Counted from the first letter of the stretch, positions 43,245 through 52,409 are shown. The stretch: DNA of 64,000 nt from Thioalkalicoccus limnaeus (GCF_041197575.1 NZ_JBDKXB010000009.1:1-64000); one strand, 5' to 3'. Notes: generated by a model from the letters alone, not told the origin. Translations and numbers: made by a program.

Positions 43245-44504
43245 ATGATCCACCAAAAACCCTTTCAACTCCTGCCTCTGGCTTTTCTTACTGCGATTGC
43301 ATGCCTTCCTGAAGCATCGACTGGGGCGACGATAAACGCTTCGAGCTGCTCCCAGTCCCACGTCTCCGCAGCAATTTCTTCCGCCACGAATGGCGATACG
43401 GTATTAGTGCCGCAAGGCACATGCAGTTGGTCGGGACTTTCCATCTCCAAGCCTATTTACCTCAAGGGGGCGGGCGTTGGAAGAACAAATATTACGATTT
43501 CCGGAAATACCGTCACCAAGCAGTCAGGAGGCGTCATTCGTATCTCAGACTTTTCGTTTTCCAAGTCTGGAGGCGGCAACGCAAGCAAAGGTTTCTCAAT
43601 CAATGGGTCGTGGAGAAACGCACAGCCTGTGATTTTCCAGAACAACGCCTTCACCATCAGCAACAGCGGCCTATTCTTCTTGGATGTTGCCGGCGGCGTG
43701 ATTATAGCTGGCAATTCGTTTTCAGGTGGATGGGATGACTCTTTTATTCAACCAAAAGACTCCCGTGATACGGAAAACTCCTGGGGAACCGCGGATACCA
43801 TGGGCACCAGGGATACTAACGGAATACTCAATCACTACATCGAGAACAACACCTTTCATGGGGGCACCAATCAAGGGATTGACGCAGACGATGCGACGCG
43901 CGTCGTTTATCGTTACAATACCCTCACTAACTCCTCATTTAACTCGCATGGTTATGCAAGCTCGTCGGTAGGTGTAAGGCATTGGGAAGTCTACAATAAC
44001 ATCTGGATCTATGATGGCCCGAAGGGCAGCCCTTCACAGGACGACCTATCTAATCAGGGATGGGCTATCTGGATTCGTGGCGGAACAGGGGTCATCTTTA
44101 ATAATATCATTCCTGATATACGGAGTTCCTGGTGGGGTGACCGACAGGAATTTAGGTTCACCATCCGGGGAGCTGAAGATCACAGGCCGCAGGGCAGCTG
44201 CGCAAATGTTAGGTACCCTGTCCCAAGACAACTTGGCCAAGGGCATAACGGTTCAAGCTATGTGTTAGATCCAATCTACATATGGAGCAACACAGGCCCG
44301 ACGGACGGACAGGTTGGCGGTTGGAATTGGGGCAATCCGTGCGGACTCACTTGGACTAACTTTTATTTGGAGAATCGCGACTTTTACCGTGGGATAGCCA
44401 AGCCCGGATATACTCCTTACCCTTACCCGCACCCGCTTACGCAGGCAGGACTAACGCCTTCCCCGACGGAAATTCCGGCTCCAATCATTAGGATACACGA
44501 TTAA
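43245..44504 (+). CDS. secreted right-handed parallel beta-helix protein
   Basis: 419 residues from ATG 43245. Signal peptide to about residue 27 (LPEASTGATI). The mature start 'HVSAAISSATNGDTVLVPQG' and Asn-rich rungs ('INGSWRNAQPVIFQNNAFTI', 'VIIAGNSFSGGWDDSFI', 'HYIENNTFHGGTNQGIDADD', 'WEVYNNIWIY') are typical of pectate-lyase-like beta-helix folds. 'YTPYPYPHPLTQ' and PAPIIRIHD close the protein. Such proteins in polysaccharide loci may cut, epimerise or bind the glycan. Low GC relative to the core genome suggests transfer. Catalytic residues cannot be assigned. Confidence 0.78.
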   Translation: MIHQKPFQLLPLAFLTAIACLPEASTGATINASSCSQSHVSAAISSATNGDTVLVPQGTCSWSGLSISKPIYLKGAGVGRTNITISGNTVTKQSGGVIRISDFSFSKSGGGNASKGFSINGSWRNAQPVIFQNNAFTISNSGLFFLDVAGGVIIAGNSFSGGWDDSFIQPKDSRDTENSWGTADTMGTRDTNGILNHYIENNTFHGGTNQGIDADDATRVVYRYNTLTNSSFNSHGYASSSVGVRHWEVYNNIWIYDGPKGSPSQDDLSNQGWAIWIRGGTGVIFNNIIPDIRSSWWGDRQEFRFTIRGAEDHRPQGSCANVRYPVPRQLGQGHNGSSYVLDPIYIWSNTGPTDGQVGGWNWGNPCGLTWTNFYLENRDFYRGIAKPGYTPYPYPHPLTQAGLTPSPTEIPAPIIRIHD

Positions 44505-44809
44505 TGGAATACGCCCTAGGGCCTTTCGGCGCGGCCCACCAATGGGATAGCCGGGTGACGGACGGGACCGTCACCTGGCTCCCCGACAATGCCATTAACC
44601 CGAATCCGTGACGTGAATGACGCAAGGGTGTGCGGTCGGCAGATCGCTATAGCGGAGTTCACTTCAGCGTGGCGAACAAGCTGCGAATGGAAGCGCCGCG
44701 GCGCCGAATTACTTCGCGAGACCGCTCGAACGTGAGAATCTGCCGGAACCAGCCAATAGAATACCGCGGCACCAAAGCGCGGAGGTGAATACACCGGCCG
44801 CGACCGGAT
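44505..44809. other. gap between beta-helix gene and IS1380 transposase
   Basis: 305 bases with no gene seen. It probably contains one end of the IS1380 element, but I could not pair terminal inverted repeats by eye. Confidence 0.35.
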
Positions 44810-46042
44810 TCATGGGCCAGCCAGTTGCGTGTAGAGGCGCCGAAACACGTTCACCACGGGGCAGCCGAAGGCGAGCTTGATCTGGCGGGCGGTGTAGATC
44901 AGCCGCGCGGCCCGGTACATCAGCTCCTGCATCAGGGTGCGCAGGCGCCGCCGCTTGGCGCGATGGCGCGGCGGGGCGTCTGGGCCGAGCAGGCCGTTCC
45001 GCCCGATCCAGCGCAGGATGTTGTAGGCGAGCAAGGCGCAGGCGAGGACCAGCGCGTTGGTGGCGAACTTGCCCGAGGGCCGGCGCTCGATGTCGAGATC
45101 GCTCTCGAACTCGCTGTGGAACTGCTCCGAGGTCCCATGATCGGCGTACAGGGCGATGATCGTCTCCTCCTCGTACTCCAGGCTCGTCCACCAGCCTTCG
45201 ATCTCGATCTCGGGGACCAGCAGGCGCTGGCCGCGCTGGTCGATGGTACGCTTGGTGATCCGCATGACTCGTCGCAGGGAGCAGTCGTAACCGGCATGGG
45301 TCCGCGTCTCGCGCACCTCGGAGAGGGCGGCTCGCCTGCCCGGGCGGGGCTCGCTCCAGTCCCCGTGCACCTCGGCATCGGCCAGCCATTTCTCAGGGCT
45401 TTCCCGGCGCGGGTTCCATTTGATCAGGTAGTGGATCGGGGCGGCTTCCTCATCCTGCTCGTTGTGCGTCTCGACCACGGCGATGTTCTCGATGGCATCG
45501 TTGCCGCTGTCCAGACGCAGCAGCAACGGTGCTGCGCTCAACGGCCGGGCGGGCCCGATGACACGCTGGAGAAACTCAGGCGTGCCGTTCTGACAGTGTT
45601 GACTGCCCACACGCAGCTCCAGCTCCAGGCAGTAACCCTCCTGGCTCAGATAAGCGGCCATCGGAGCGTAGCCGTCCTCGCCCTTGTCGGTGCGCGAGAC
45701 CCCTTCCTTCTTCGATTGGGAGTTGTCGAAGGGTGTGACATCGCAATCGAGCGGCACCAAGCTATTGTCCAGCGGCGTGATCCGCGCACCGCTGCGGCGC
45801 AGAAACGCGATCGCGGCCGCCTCCACCGCACCCCGGCAGGCTGCGGCATGGGCATCCATGCGCTGGCGCAGGATGGCCTCCGAGGGCACGCGATCCAACC
45901 CGATCGCTTCGCGAGAATAGGGGTCTTCCCGGAACCCCAGGATGGCCTCGAAGTCACTCTTGCCCAGACACAGCAGGGCGATATAGCTCAAGAGGATCGT
46001 CGCATGAGGCATCGCGGCGCAACGGCGAGACCGTGGCCGCAT
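44810..46042 (-). mobile_element. IS1380-family transposase
   Basis: 410-residue DDE transposase. Features include 'LSYIALLCLGKSDFEAILGF', PLDNSLVPLDCDVTPFDNS with an acidic active-site candidate, 'LLLRLDSGNDAIENI', and the C-terminal 'YADHGTSEQFHSEFESDLDI', matching the IS1380 pattern (Y...G..E..h.e.K.D). The N-terminus is shorter than usual for the family: sequence upstream of the first ATG continues in other frames, so a 5' frameshift or truncation is possible. It sits inside the island and faces away from the sugar-transferase end. Confidence 0.85.
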
Positions 46043-46273
46043 CGGCCTCGGATTCCGTGATCATGAAACGGCGCAACGCAGCACCTGCCGGGTGAGTCTA
46101 AGAATGCGCCGATTTTGCCTTCAGCCTGTTGTTCTGTAGCGCATTGTCTCTAATGGCAGGCCATTTGGCTCACGGAATCAGGTAAACGATAGTCCATGTG
46201 CCCCTGTTTGGTTCCAACTTGGCCGGGTTAGGATTTTGATAAATTCTTCAACGTACAAAGCGGAGATGCCTAA

Positions 46274-46906
46274 ATGCAAAAGGCGCGACTGTTCCAATTC
46301 TTTACTATGAAGAACTTTCTCGAAGAAGAGCCCGATCAAAAGAGAATAAGAGAATTTCTTCTTTCTTTAGCGTATTTGGATAAAAAAACGTGGGAAAAGA
46401 ACTCGAATCTAATTCCAGAGTATCATCGATTCAGAGTTTCCAATTTTTTCAGCCATATGCACATCTGTCCAGATTTGCAATTCTTGACGCTCAAGGATAG
46501 AAAACTTTCAGCGATTCTCTCGCTTCTTCGCGTCCAAGAATCTCGCTTACAGAAAATGTCCTCCTGGGAAGAAATCACCGAGGATGGGTCTTTTCTCTCT
46601 CACCATCCATATGGGGATTTTATTTTTGCCGCGCGGCTTTCCTTGGATCCTTCGGAAAGGACATTTTCACTTGCGCGCGCAATGATAAACATTCCTTTTC
46701 GGAAAACAGTCTCCGAAAATGGCGCCAGGGGAGCGTGTGTCGCCGTCGAAAATAATCACAGGGAAATTTCATTCTTTCAACGGCAAGGATTTGAAGTTAT
46801 TCGCGTAGCACAACACTTTCTTCCTGGGGGCGGAAAAATTCCCGAAAATCCGCGAAGAGATGCTGTTATTATGGTAAGAAAAAGTCTGAATATGGTTTCA
46901 TCTTGA
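46274..46906 (+). CDS. GNAT-like acetyltransferase, low GC
   Basis: 210 residues from an ATG with GGAG nine bases upstream. The C-terminal part ('GARGACVAVENNHREISFFQ' then RQGFEVIRV) has the acetyl-CoA-fold ending of GNAT enzymes, and the N-terminal half is helical and Lys/Glu/Phe-rich. Base composition is strikingly A/T-rich compared with everything else in the window, with codons such as AAA, TTT and ATT common, a clear sign of transfer from a low-GC source. Substrate unknown; a glycan precursor or antibiotic-like target are both possible. Confidence 0.65.
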   Translation: MQKARLFQFFTMKNFLEEEPDQKRIREFLLSLAYLDKKTWEKNSNLIPEYHRFRVSNFFSHMHICPDLQFLTLKDRKLSAILSLLRVQESRLQKMSSWEEITEDGSFLSHHPYGDFIFAARLSLDPSERTFSLARAMINIPFRKTVSENGARGACVAVENNHREISFFQRQGFEVIRVAQHFLPGGGKIPENPRRDAVIMVRKSLNMVSS

Positions 46907-47691
46907 ATTCGTGATCTAAATGGCAACCGGTTGGATAAATATCGCGCCTAAACAGCGAGATAATGCTAGGATTTGGTCATTTTCTGACTCACGCAACGGG
47001 TGACAGGGCGCGACGGTTCGTCATGTTCTACTCGAAAATTCAGGTCTGCTTCAGCGTCTGAGCCCGTTGTTCGGACTTTCTCCGCATTTCGTCTGATGGG
47101 CGTTCGGATTGTGCGTGCTAGCCCCTATAATCTGGCAGTAGATCAAGTGCAATCGGGTATTGCCAACGTTCGGTCTAAGTGATTGTTCTGTATTTCTTGG
47201 TTCTGAGAGGGAAGTGTAGGGGCGGGAAGCGGTTCGGCTCCCTACGCCGGCGATTGCCTTGGCGCCCGAGGAGGCAACGGGTTACGAGGCTAGGTACCCG
47301 AATTTTCCTGGGGCCGGCACTGAAATTGCGCTGGAACGAACCGGGGGCTGGGAGACGAAGGGACACCGCAGGGTGCGAGGCCCGAGCCGCCAAGCGTTCG
47401 CGAGCCACTGGAGCCGAGGTTCGCATGGGGTGGTAGTCCGCAAGGGGCGCTCGTTGTTTCATGTACGAGAGGGCTGCCGAGGTCCGGCTCTTCGAATTCT
47501 GGTCGAGGAACGCCGACAGGCCTGTCAACGAGGAGTCGGAGCTTGACAGAGGTACGCTTGACACGCCTGGTGGTCTACCGACAATCGCCGCCTTACGGGT
47601 TGCCACGGGGACCAGTACTTTACCCGTTTCGGCATTCCTCCGCGGATTTGCGCCGCTGCCGAAATTAATACCTGGAGACTGGAGAATCGCT
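46907..47691. other. 785-base stretch upstream of the sugar transferase
   Basis: No gene recognised. The sugar-transferase frame is open back to 47461, but the added residues are not family-like and lack a ribosome site. The stretch would hold its promoter. Confidence 0.4.
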
Positions 47692-48930
47692 GTGCAGCGC
47701 ACAACTGTTCAGATGCCCACATCGGAAATTGACCGCCAAAGCAATGAATCAATCGTTGACGAGGGGTTACACCTAGACAAGGGTGGCGGTGTCGAGGAGT
47801 TATCAGGCGAAGCGAGCTCAGGCTCCTCCGTCTACCCGACCCGCCATTGCGTCCTGGCCTGGTCGGGAAAGGTGAAGCCGCGTCTGCTGCCAAGAAGCCT
47901 ATTTCTGGAGACGGCGAGACGTGAGCAGCTTCGAGCGATACGCACAAACGCCAAGGTTTGCATGGTACTCGTTTCTATCGACAAGGCCCTGCGCGAGTGC
48001 CCAGACGCCCTTTTTGAGTTGTCCGGAAGACTCCAGAATCATATCCGTGAGACGGATTTGCTCGGTTGGTATGCGCACAACCGGCTCGCACTCCTACTTC
48101 TAGACACTGATGAACATGCGGCGAGGGAGTGCATTGACCGAATTAAGTTGAAAGAGACGACGGAAGAGACTGGGCCGTCGCTCGAATTCCAGCTGCTATC
48201 TTATTCTGAATCGGCGTTCTCCTTGGGAGAATCGCCTTGGTCCAAGCTCGATCAGCCGCGATTCATCGATGCTGATCCGAAACTTGTGCCAAGGTCGCAG
48301 CTTCTTGTCAAGCGACTATTGGATCTATTCGGGTCATTGACCGCCATCCTTCTACTTTCGCCGGTCATGCTCACGACTGCCATAGTCATCAAGGCTACGT
48401 CGCGAGGGCCAGTTATTTTCCGGCAGGTTCGTCTCGGCAAAGATGGGAGACCCTTTACGTTCCTCAAGTTTCGCTCGATGAGAGCCGATGCTGACCAAAG
48501 CTTGCATCGTAAGCACGTGGAAGCCCTGATGGCTAAGGGTGAGAAGGATGAAGCGAGCTGTGAGAGGAAAGCCTGGTTCAAAATGGAGGCAGACCCCCGG
48601 ATTACGCCTGTTGGGCGTTTCCTTCGAAAATCCAGCATCGACGAGCTGCCTCAACTGTTTAACGTTTTGAAAGGCGACATGAGCCTTGTGGGCCCACGTC
48701 CGCCTATCCCCTATGAGGTAGAAAGTTACAGCGCCTGGCATCTTAGGCGCATTCTGGAGGTGAAGCCTGGGATAACGGGGTTCTGGCAAGTCGAGGGCAG
48801 GGGTGCTGTTACCTTTGATGACATGGTCCGCCTCGATCTCCAATACGCTCGACATTGGACTCTGCTCACGGATATTCGGATTCTGCTCAAGACGGTTGTC
48901 GTCGTCCTGCAGCGGCGCGGAGCCGCCTGA
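47692..48930 (+). CDS. initiating sugar transferase (polyprenyl glycosylphosphotransferase) with GGDEF-like N-domain
   Basis: Transfers the first sugar-phosphate to undecaprenyl phosphate. The C-terminal half is the bacterial sugar transferase domain: one entry helix ('LLDLFGSLTAILLLSPVMLT'), RQVRLGKDGRPFTFLKFRSM, 'GRFLRKSSIDELPQLFNVLK', DMSLVGPRPP and KPGITGFWQVEGR. The N-terminal ~200 residues are cytoplasmic and lack the usual four extra helices; 'RETDLLGWYAHNRLALLLL' resembles a degenerate GGDEF/nucleotidyl-cyclase fold without the active motif. Start GTG 47692 is chosen for GGAG seven bases upstream; 412 residues. Confidence 0.85.
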   Translation: MQRTTVQMPTSEIDRQSNESIVDEGLHLDKGGGVEELSGEASSGSSVYPTRHCVLAWSGKVKPRLLPRSLFLETARREQLRAIRTNAKVCMVLVSIDKALRECPDALFELSGRLQNHIRETDLLGWYAHNRLALLLLDTDEHAARECIDRIKLKETTEETGPSLEFQLLSYSESAFSLGESPWSKLDQPRFIDADPKLVPRSQLLVKRLLDLFGSLTAILLLSPVMLTTAIVIKATSRGPVIFRQVRLGKDGRPFTFLKFRSMRADADQSLHRKHVEALMAKGEKDEASCERKAWFKMEADPRITPVGRFLRKSSIDELPQLFNVLKGDMSLVGPRPPIPYEVESYSAWHLRRILEVKPGITGFWQVEGRGAVTFDDMVRLDLQYARHWTLLTDIRILLKTVVVVLQRRGAA

Positions 48931-49360
48931 TGAAGAAACCTCGATACGCCAGATTGTCGTCGAGCGCGGCAACTGTGAGCGGCTGAGCCGCCCCCGCGAG
49001 CCGGTTCGCGATCGTCGTCTCTGCTTTCGATCATGCACCCGGCCATTTGGGCTGCCGGCTGCGTCTCTAGGTCAAATTGGCCCGACACCTCGCTCTTAGG
49101 TCTAAGGAGGGGCATCGCGAAGCATTCCTCGCGCGATCTTGGCCGGATCTAAGGATCGAGCGCTCGCCATTGATACACGATAACGGCTCGAGCGAGGCCC
49201 GCCTGGAGGGGCTGGTCGGGACGTAGTTGGCATGACCACCGAGCGCCGTGTCCCGGTTACCTGCACACGGCTGGCGTTCTGCTCTGGGCGCGGGGGAGGC
49301 GGACAATGGTCCCTGTCTCGGATCACGACACGAGACCACGATGGCTACGGCGAACACGGG
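48931..49360. other. gap before IS66 remnant
   Basis: 430 bases, no gene seen. Likely contains the left end of the IS66 copy. Confidence 0.35.
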
Positions 49361-49642
49361 GTGCGGCGCAGCCGCGCGGAATGGCAGGCCCTTCTTGAGC
49401 GCGCCGAGCGCAGCCGGCTGAGCACGGTGGCGTTTTGCGCGGCGGAGGGGATCAGCACCGCGAGCTTTTATCTGTGGCGCAAGCGACTGCGTGCGATGGT
49501 ACCGGTGGCGTCGGACAATGGGTCATCGGCGACAGCGTTTCTCGATCTGGGTGTGTTGTCGGCGCCGCGCCCGGATGAACCGTCCTGGGATCTGGAACTG
49601 GATCTCGGCGCGGGTGTGGTGCTGCGCCTGAGGCGCGGGTGA
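49361..49642 (+). mobile_element. IS66-family accessory transposase TnpA
   Basis: 93 residues from a GTG start. The HTH pattern of IS66 OrfA is clear: 'RRSRAEWQALLERAERSRLS', 'TVAFCAAEGISTASFYLWRK'. The frame is open upstream to 49232 but family similarity starts at VRRSRAEW. The stop overlaps the ATG of the following tnpB fragment, as in intact IS66 elements. Confidence 0.75.
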
Positions 49643-49791
49643 TGTTCTTTCCGGAAGGGCGCGTGCGGGCCTTCGTCCACGGCCGTCCGGTGGACATGCG
49701 CAAATCCTTCACTGGGTTGATCGCCTTGACGCAGCAGGCGCCGGTTCAGGATCCCCTGTCTGGGCACCGAAGAGTCGCGTGTCCCTCGTGA
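49642..49791 (+). pseudogene. truncated IS66 TnpB
   Basis: Only 49 residues remain of a ~115-residue protein: MFFPEGRVRAFVHGRPVDMR, then KSFTGLIALTQQ, ending DPLSGH before unrelated sequence and a stop. The break point is the same residue as in the copy at 31.2-31.5 kb. tnpC, the catalytic subunit, is absent. Confidence 0.8.
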
Positions 49792-49974
49792 TACCTCGCG
49801 GCGGCATCCTGCCGCCGCGAGGACTCGGTCCTTGGCGACGGCCTGTTGTGCCCGGGTTCGCCCTGCGGTCGCCGCCGTGCCCGACTCCCCGTTGGTCCGC
49901 CGGGCACGACTGCGCCCTCAAATGGCTTGACGGCGTGTGGGATGCGCTCTGCATGTTGCCTCCGCGGCTTCGGG

Positions 49975-50179
49975 ACTCCCGCCAGTCCCCGTCGTCGAGA
50001 TCGCCGGCGATGACGCAAAAGTCCGCTCCCTCGTCGATAGCGAGCGATACCAGATTGTCCAGGGCCTCGCGGGACGCGGACCAGATGCGCTCGACCGCGG
50101 CGCCCCCGGAGCGCGCCAACCTCTTGAGCGGACTGTCGAGGTGGATATGGGCGGTGTGGAGAAAGCGAAACGACGAAAC
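49975..50179 (-). pseudogene. N-terminal fragment of SbcD/YhaO-type DNA repair exonuclease
   Basis: On the minus strand the frame reads FRFLHTAHIHLDSPLKRLA, then 'ERIWSASREALDNLVSLAID' and 'EGADFCVIAGDLDDGDWRE', the start of an SbcD-like metallophosphoesterase. There is a stop just upstream and no start codon before it, the first metal ligand Asp (HTADIH) is His, and homology ends after DWRE. It is clearly a dead remnant about 68 residues long. It lies between the IS66 copy and the TraB gene, so the island edge has eaten into an old gene. Confidence 0.75.
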
Positions 50180-50397
50180 GTTTTACGGGTGCTCAGGAAA
50201 TGATTGGCATGGTGCCGGCGTAAGGGATCTCGCTGCCGAGCCTACCAGGACGTACTCATCGTGTGTCGCGCAGATCATGCTCGAAGGTGGCCCCAGCATC
50301 AGCGGCGGTGCGGTTCTTCCATATGAAGATGGGTTGGAGACCCTGCGGCGGGGAGCCAGGGCGCGCTATCATTGGCCTTTTTCACGGAGCCTACGCG

Positions 50398-51612
50398 ATG
50401 CCTGAATCCTCGACCCTGCCAACCGATGCCCAGGAGCCGCGCATCGATCTTACCTTGAACGGGGCCGAGATCACCTTGCTCGGCACGGCCCATGTCTCGC
50501 GCGCGAGCGCGAACATGGTCCGCGCGTTGCTCGAGCAGGGACAATACGATGCGGTGGCCGTCGAACTGTGTCGAAGTCGCTACAATGCGCTGATGGATCC
50601 GGCTGCGTTGTCGCGGATGGATCTTTTCTCGGTGATCCGCGAGGGGCGGGTCTATATGGTCGTCGCGAGCCTCGCGCTGTCGGCCTATCAGCAGCGCCTC
50701 GCCGATCAATTCGGGATCGAACCGGGGGCCGAGCAACGGATGGCTGTGCGACTGGCGAAGGAACAGGACCTGTCGTTGCTGTTGATCGATCGCGAGGTCG
50801 GCGTCACCTTGCGCCGCTTATCCGGGAACATGGGCTGGTGGCGCCGCTACACGCTGTTCGTCGGGCTCTTGATCGCCATGGTCTCGCGCGAGCAGATCAC
50901 CGAAGAGGAGATCGAGCGACTCAAGGAGGGGGACGTCCTGGAGACCACCTTCGCCGAGCTGGCCGAAGACCGCCAGGATCTCTATGTCCCATTGATCGAA
51001 GAGCGGGACCACTACATGGCGGCCAGGCTCCGTGCCGAAATCGCCGAGCACGGTTATCGGCGCGTGCTCGCGGTCGTCGGCGCCGGTCACCTGGAGGGCG
51101 TGGCGCGGCATCTGCGCGCGCCCGACGCGGCGCCCCCGGCCGAGTCCGTGCAGGCCCTGGAGCAGGTGCCGTCCCCGAGCCCGTGGCCGAGGCGGCTGCC
51201 ATGGATCATCGTGCTCGTGATCCTCGCTGGTTTTACGATCGGTTTCATGCGCAATCCCAGTCTCGGCTGGGAGATGGTCATCGAATGGGTGCTGATCAAT
51301 GGCACCTTGGCTGGGATTGGTGCCATCCTGGCGGGTGGCCACCCTGCGACCGCGGCCGCCAGCTTCTTCGCGGCCCCCTTGACGTCGCTGAACCCGACGA
51401 TCGGGGTCGGCTTGGTGGCGGCAGGTGTCGAGTTGTCGTTGCGCCGCCCCAGCGTTGGGGATTTCAGTCGCCTGCGCTCGGAGGTCAGCCATTTCACCGG
51501 GTGGTGGCGCAATCGGGTATCGCGCGTCCTGCTGGTCTTCATGTTCGCGACGCTGGGATCGGCGATCGGGACCTGGGTCGCCGGCTTCCGCATCTTCGAG
51601 AAACTCGTGTAG
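50398..51612 (+). CDS. TraB/PrgY-family membrane protein
   Basis: 404 residues from ATG 50398. The N-terminal domain has TraB/GumN features ('AEITLLGTAHVSRASANMVR', GTAHVS being the GX2H-type motif, and DAVAVELCRSR), with 'VLAVVGAGHLEGVARHL' carrying the second conserved His. The C-terminal half has four to five membrane helices ('LPWIIVLVILAGFTIGFM' onward). The family is thought to be protease-like (PrgY shuts down pheromone in enterococci); the role here is unknown. Convergent with ppa. Confidence 0.88.
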   Translation: MPESSTLPTDAQEPRIDLTLNGAEITLLGTAHVSRASANMVRALLEQGQYDAVAVELCRSRYNALMDPAALSRMDLFSVIREGRVYMVVASLALSAYQQRLADQFGIEPGAEQRMAVRLAKEQDLSLLLIDREVGVTLRRLSGNMGWWRRYTLFVGLLIAMVSREQITEEEIERLKEGDVLETTFAELAEDRQDLYVPLIEERDHYMAARLRAEIAEHGYRRVLAVVGAGHLEGVARHLRAPDAAPPAESVQALEQVPSPSPWPRRLPWIIVLVILAGFTIGFMRNPSLGWEMVIEWVLINGTLAGIGAILAGGHPATAAASFFAAPLTSLNPTIGVGLVAAGVELSLRRPSVGDFSRLRSEVSHFTGWWRNRVSRVLLVFMFATLGSAIGTWVAGFRIFEKLV

Positions 51613-51757
51613 CCGCATCGATTGGCGGCGCGCCGTTCGCCCTGGCCGGAACGCCGGGGCGATCCGGTCTCGTCGGCCATCATCGGGGCCTTCCAAAAAC
51701 CGTTCCGGCACCCAAGCCCGACCAGGGGCCGTGGGTTTCCAGCGCGCATGCCTTTCG

Positions 51758-52306
51758 TCAAAAGGCCGGTTTCTCTGGCGCCTCGTCGAACATCTGGACG
51801 CTGCGCATGATCTCGTCGCGCGCTTCGTCGCGGCCTCCCCATCCCTGCACCCGGACCCATTTCCCCTCGTCGAGGTCCTTGTAGTGCTCGAAGAAGTGGG
51901 CGATCTGATCGAGCAGGTGGACCGGCATGTCGCGGAAACTCTCGACCTGGCGGTAGCCCTTGAACAGGCGATCGATCGGGAGTGCAAGGATCTTCGCGTC
52001 ATCGCCCGACTCGTCCGTCATCTTGAGCACGCCGATCGGCCGACACTGGATCACCGAGCCCGGGATCAGCGGATAGGGCGTGACCACCATGACGTCGACC
52101 GGATCGCCATCGGGGGACAAGGTGTGCGGAACATAGCCGTAGTTGCAGGGGTAGTGCATCGCCGTCGACATGAAACGGTCGACGAACATCGCCCCGGTGG
52201 CCTTGTCCATCTCGTACTTGACCGGCTCGGAGTGGGACGGGATCTCGATGATCACGTTGATCTCGTTGGGGACATCGCGTCCCCGTGTAACTCGACTCAG
52301 GTCCAT
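51758..52306 (-). CDS. ppa: inorganic pyrophosphatase (soluble)
   Basis: Hydrolyses PPi in the cytoplasm. 182 residues of the family I type: 'INVIIEIPSHSEPVKYEMDK', 'MHYPCNYGYVPHTLSPDGDP' and DPVDVMVV with the metal-binding Asp residues, 'GVLKMTDESGDDAKILALP'. Having this enzyme beside a membrane H+-PPase and a PPi-PFK suggests PPi is managed by all three in one cell. It follows the hppA terminator, so it has its own promoter. Confidence 0.95.
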   Translation of the reverse strand: MDLSRVTRGRDVPNEINVIIEIPSHSEPVKYEMDKATGAMFVDRFMSTAMHYPCNYGYVPHTLSPDGDPVDVMVVTPYPLIPGSVIQCRPIGVLKMTDESGDDAKILALPIDRLFKGYRQVESFRDMPVHLLDQIAHFFEHYKDLDEGKWVRVQGWGGRDEARDEIMRSVQMFDEAPEKPAF

Positions 52307-52380
52307 ACAGGTCCTCGTTGCTTGGATGAGGAAGTAGGGTGGTCACGGCCCGGCATCGGGCGTCGACCTACCAAAAGGTA

Positions 52381-52409
52381 GGGGCGTCCCGCGCGATTCG
52401 GGACGCCCC
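52381..52409 (-). terminator. hppA intrinsic terminator
   Basis: GGGGCGTCCCG and CGGGACGCCCC form a perfect 11-bp stem with a 7-base loop. It lies 54 bases past the hppA stop on the minus strand and is followed there by TACCTTTTGG. It separates hppA from ppa. Confidence 0.8.

Noticed and set aside
38216..44504. PEP-CTERM or LPXTG sorting signals on the exported proteins
   Set aside because: None of the three proteins ends with a PEP motif, hydrophobic helix and Arg cluster, or with LPXTG.
49361..49791. Functional IS66 element
   Set aside because: tnpB is truncated and tnpC is missing, so it cannot transpose on its own.
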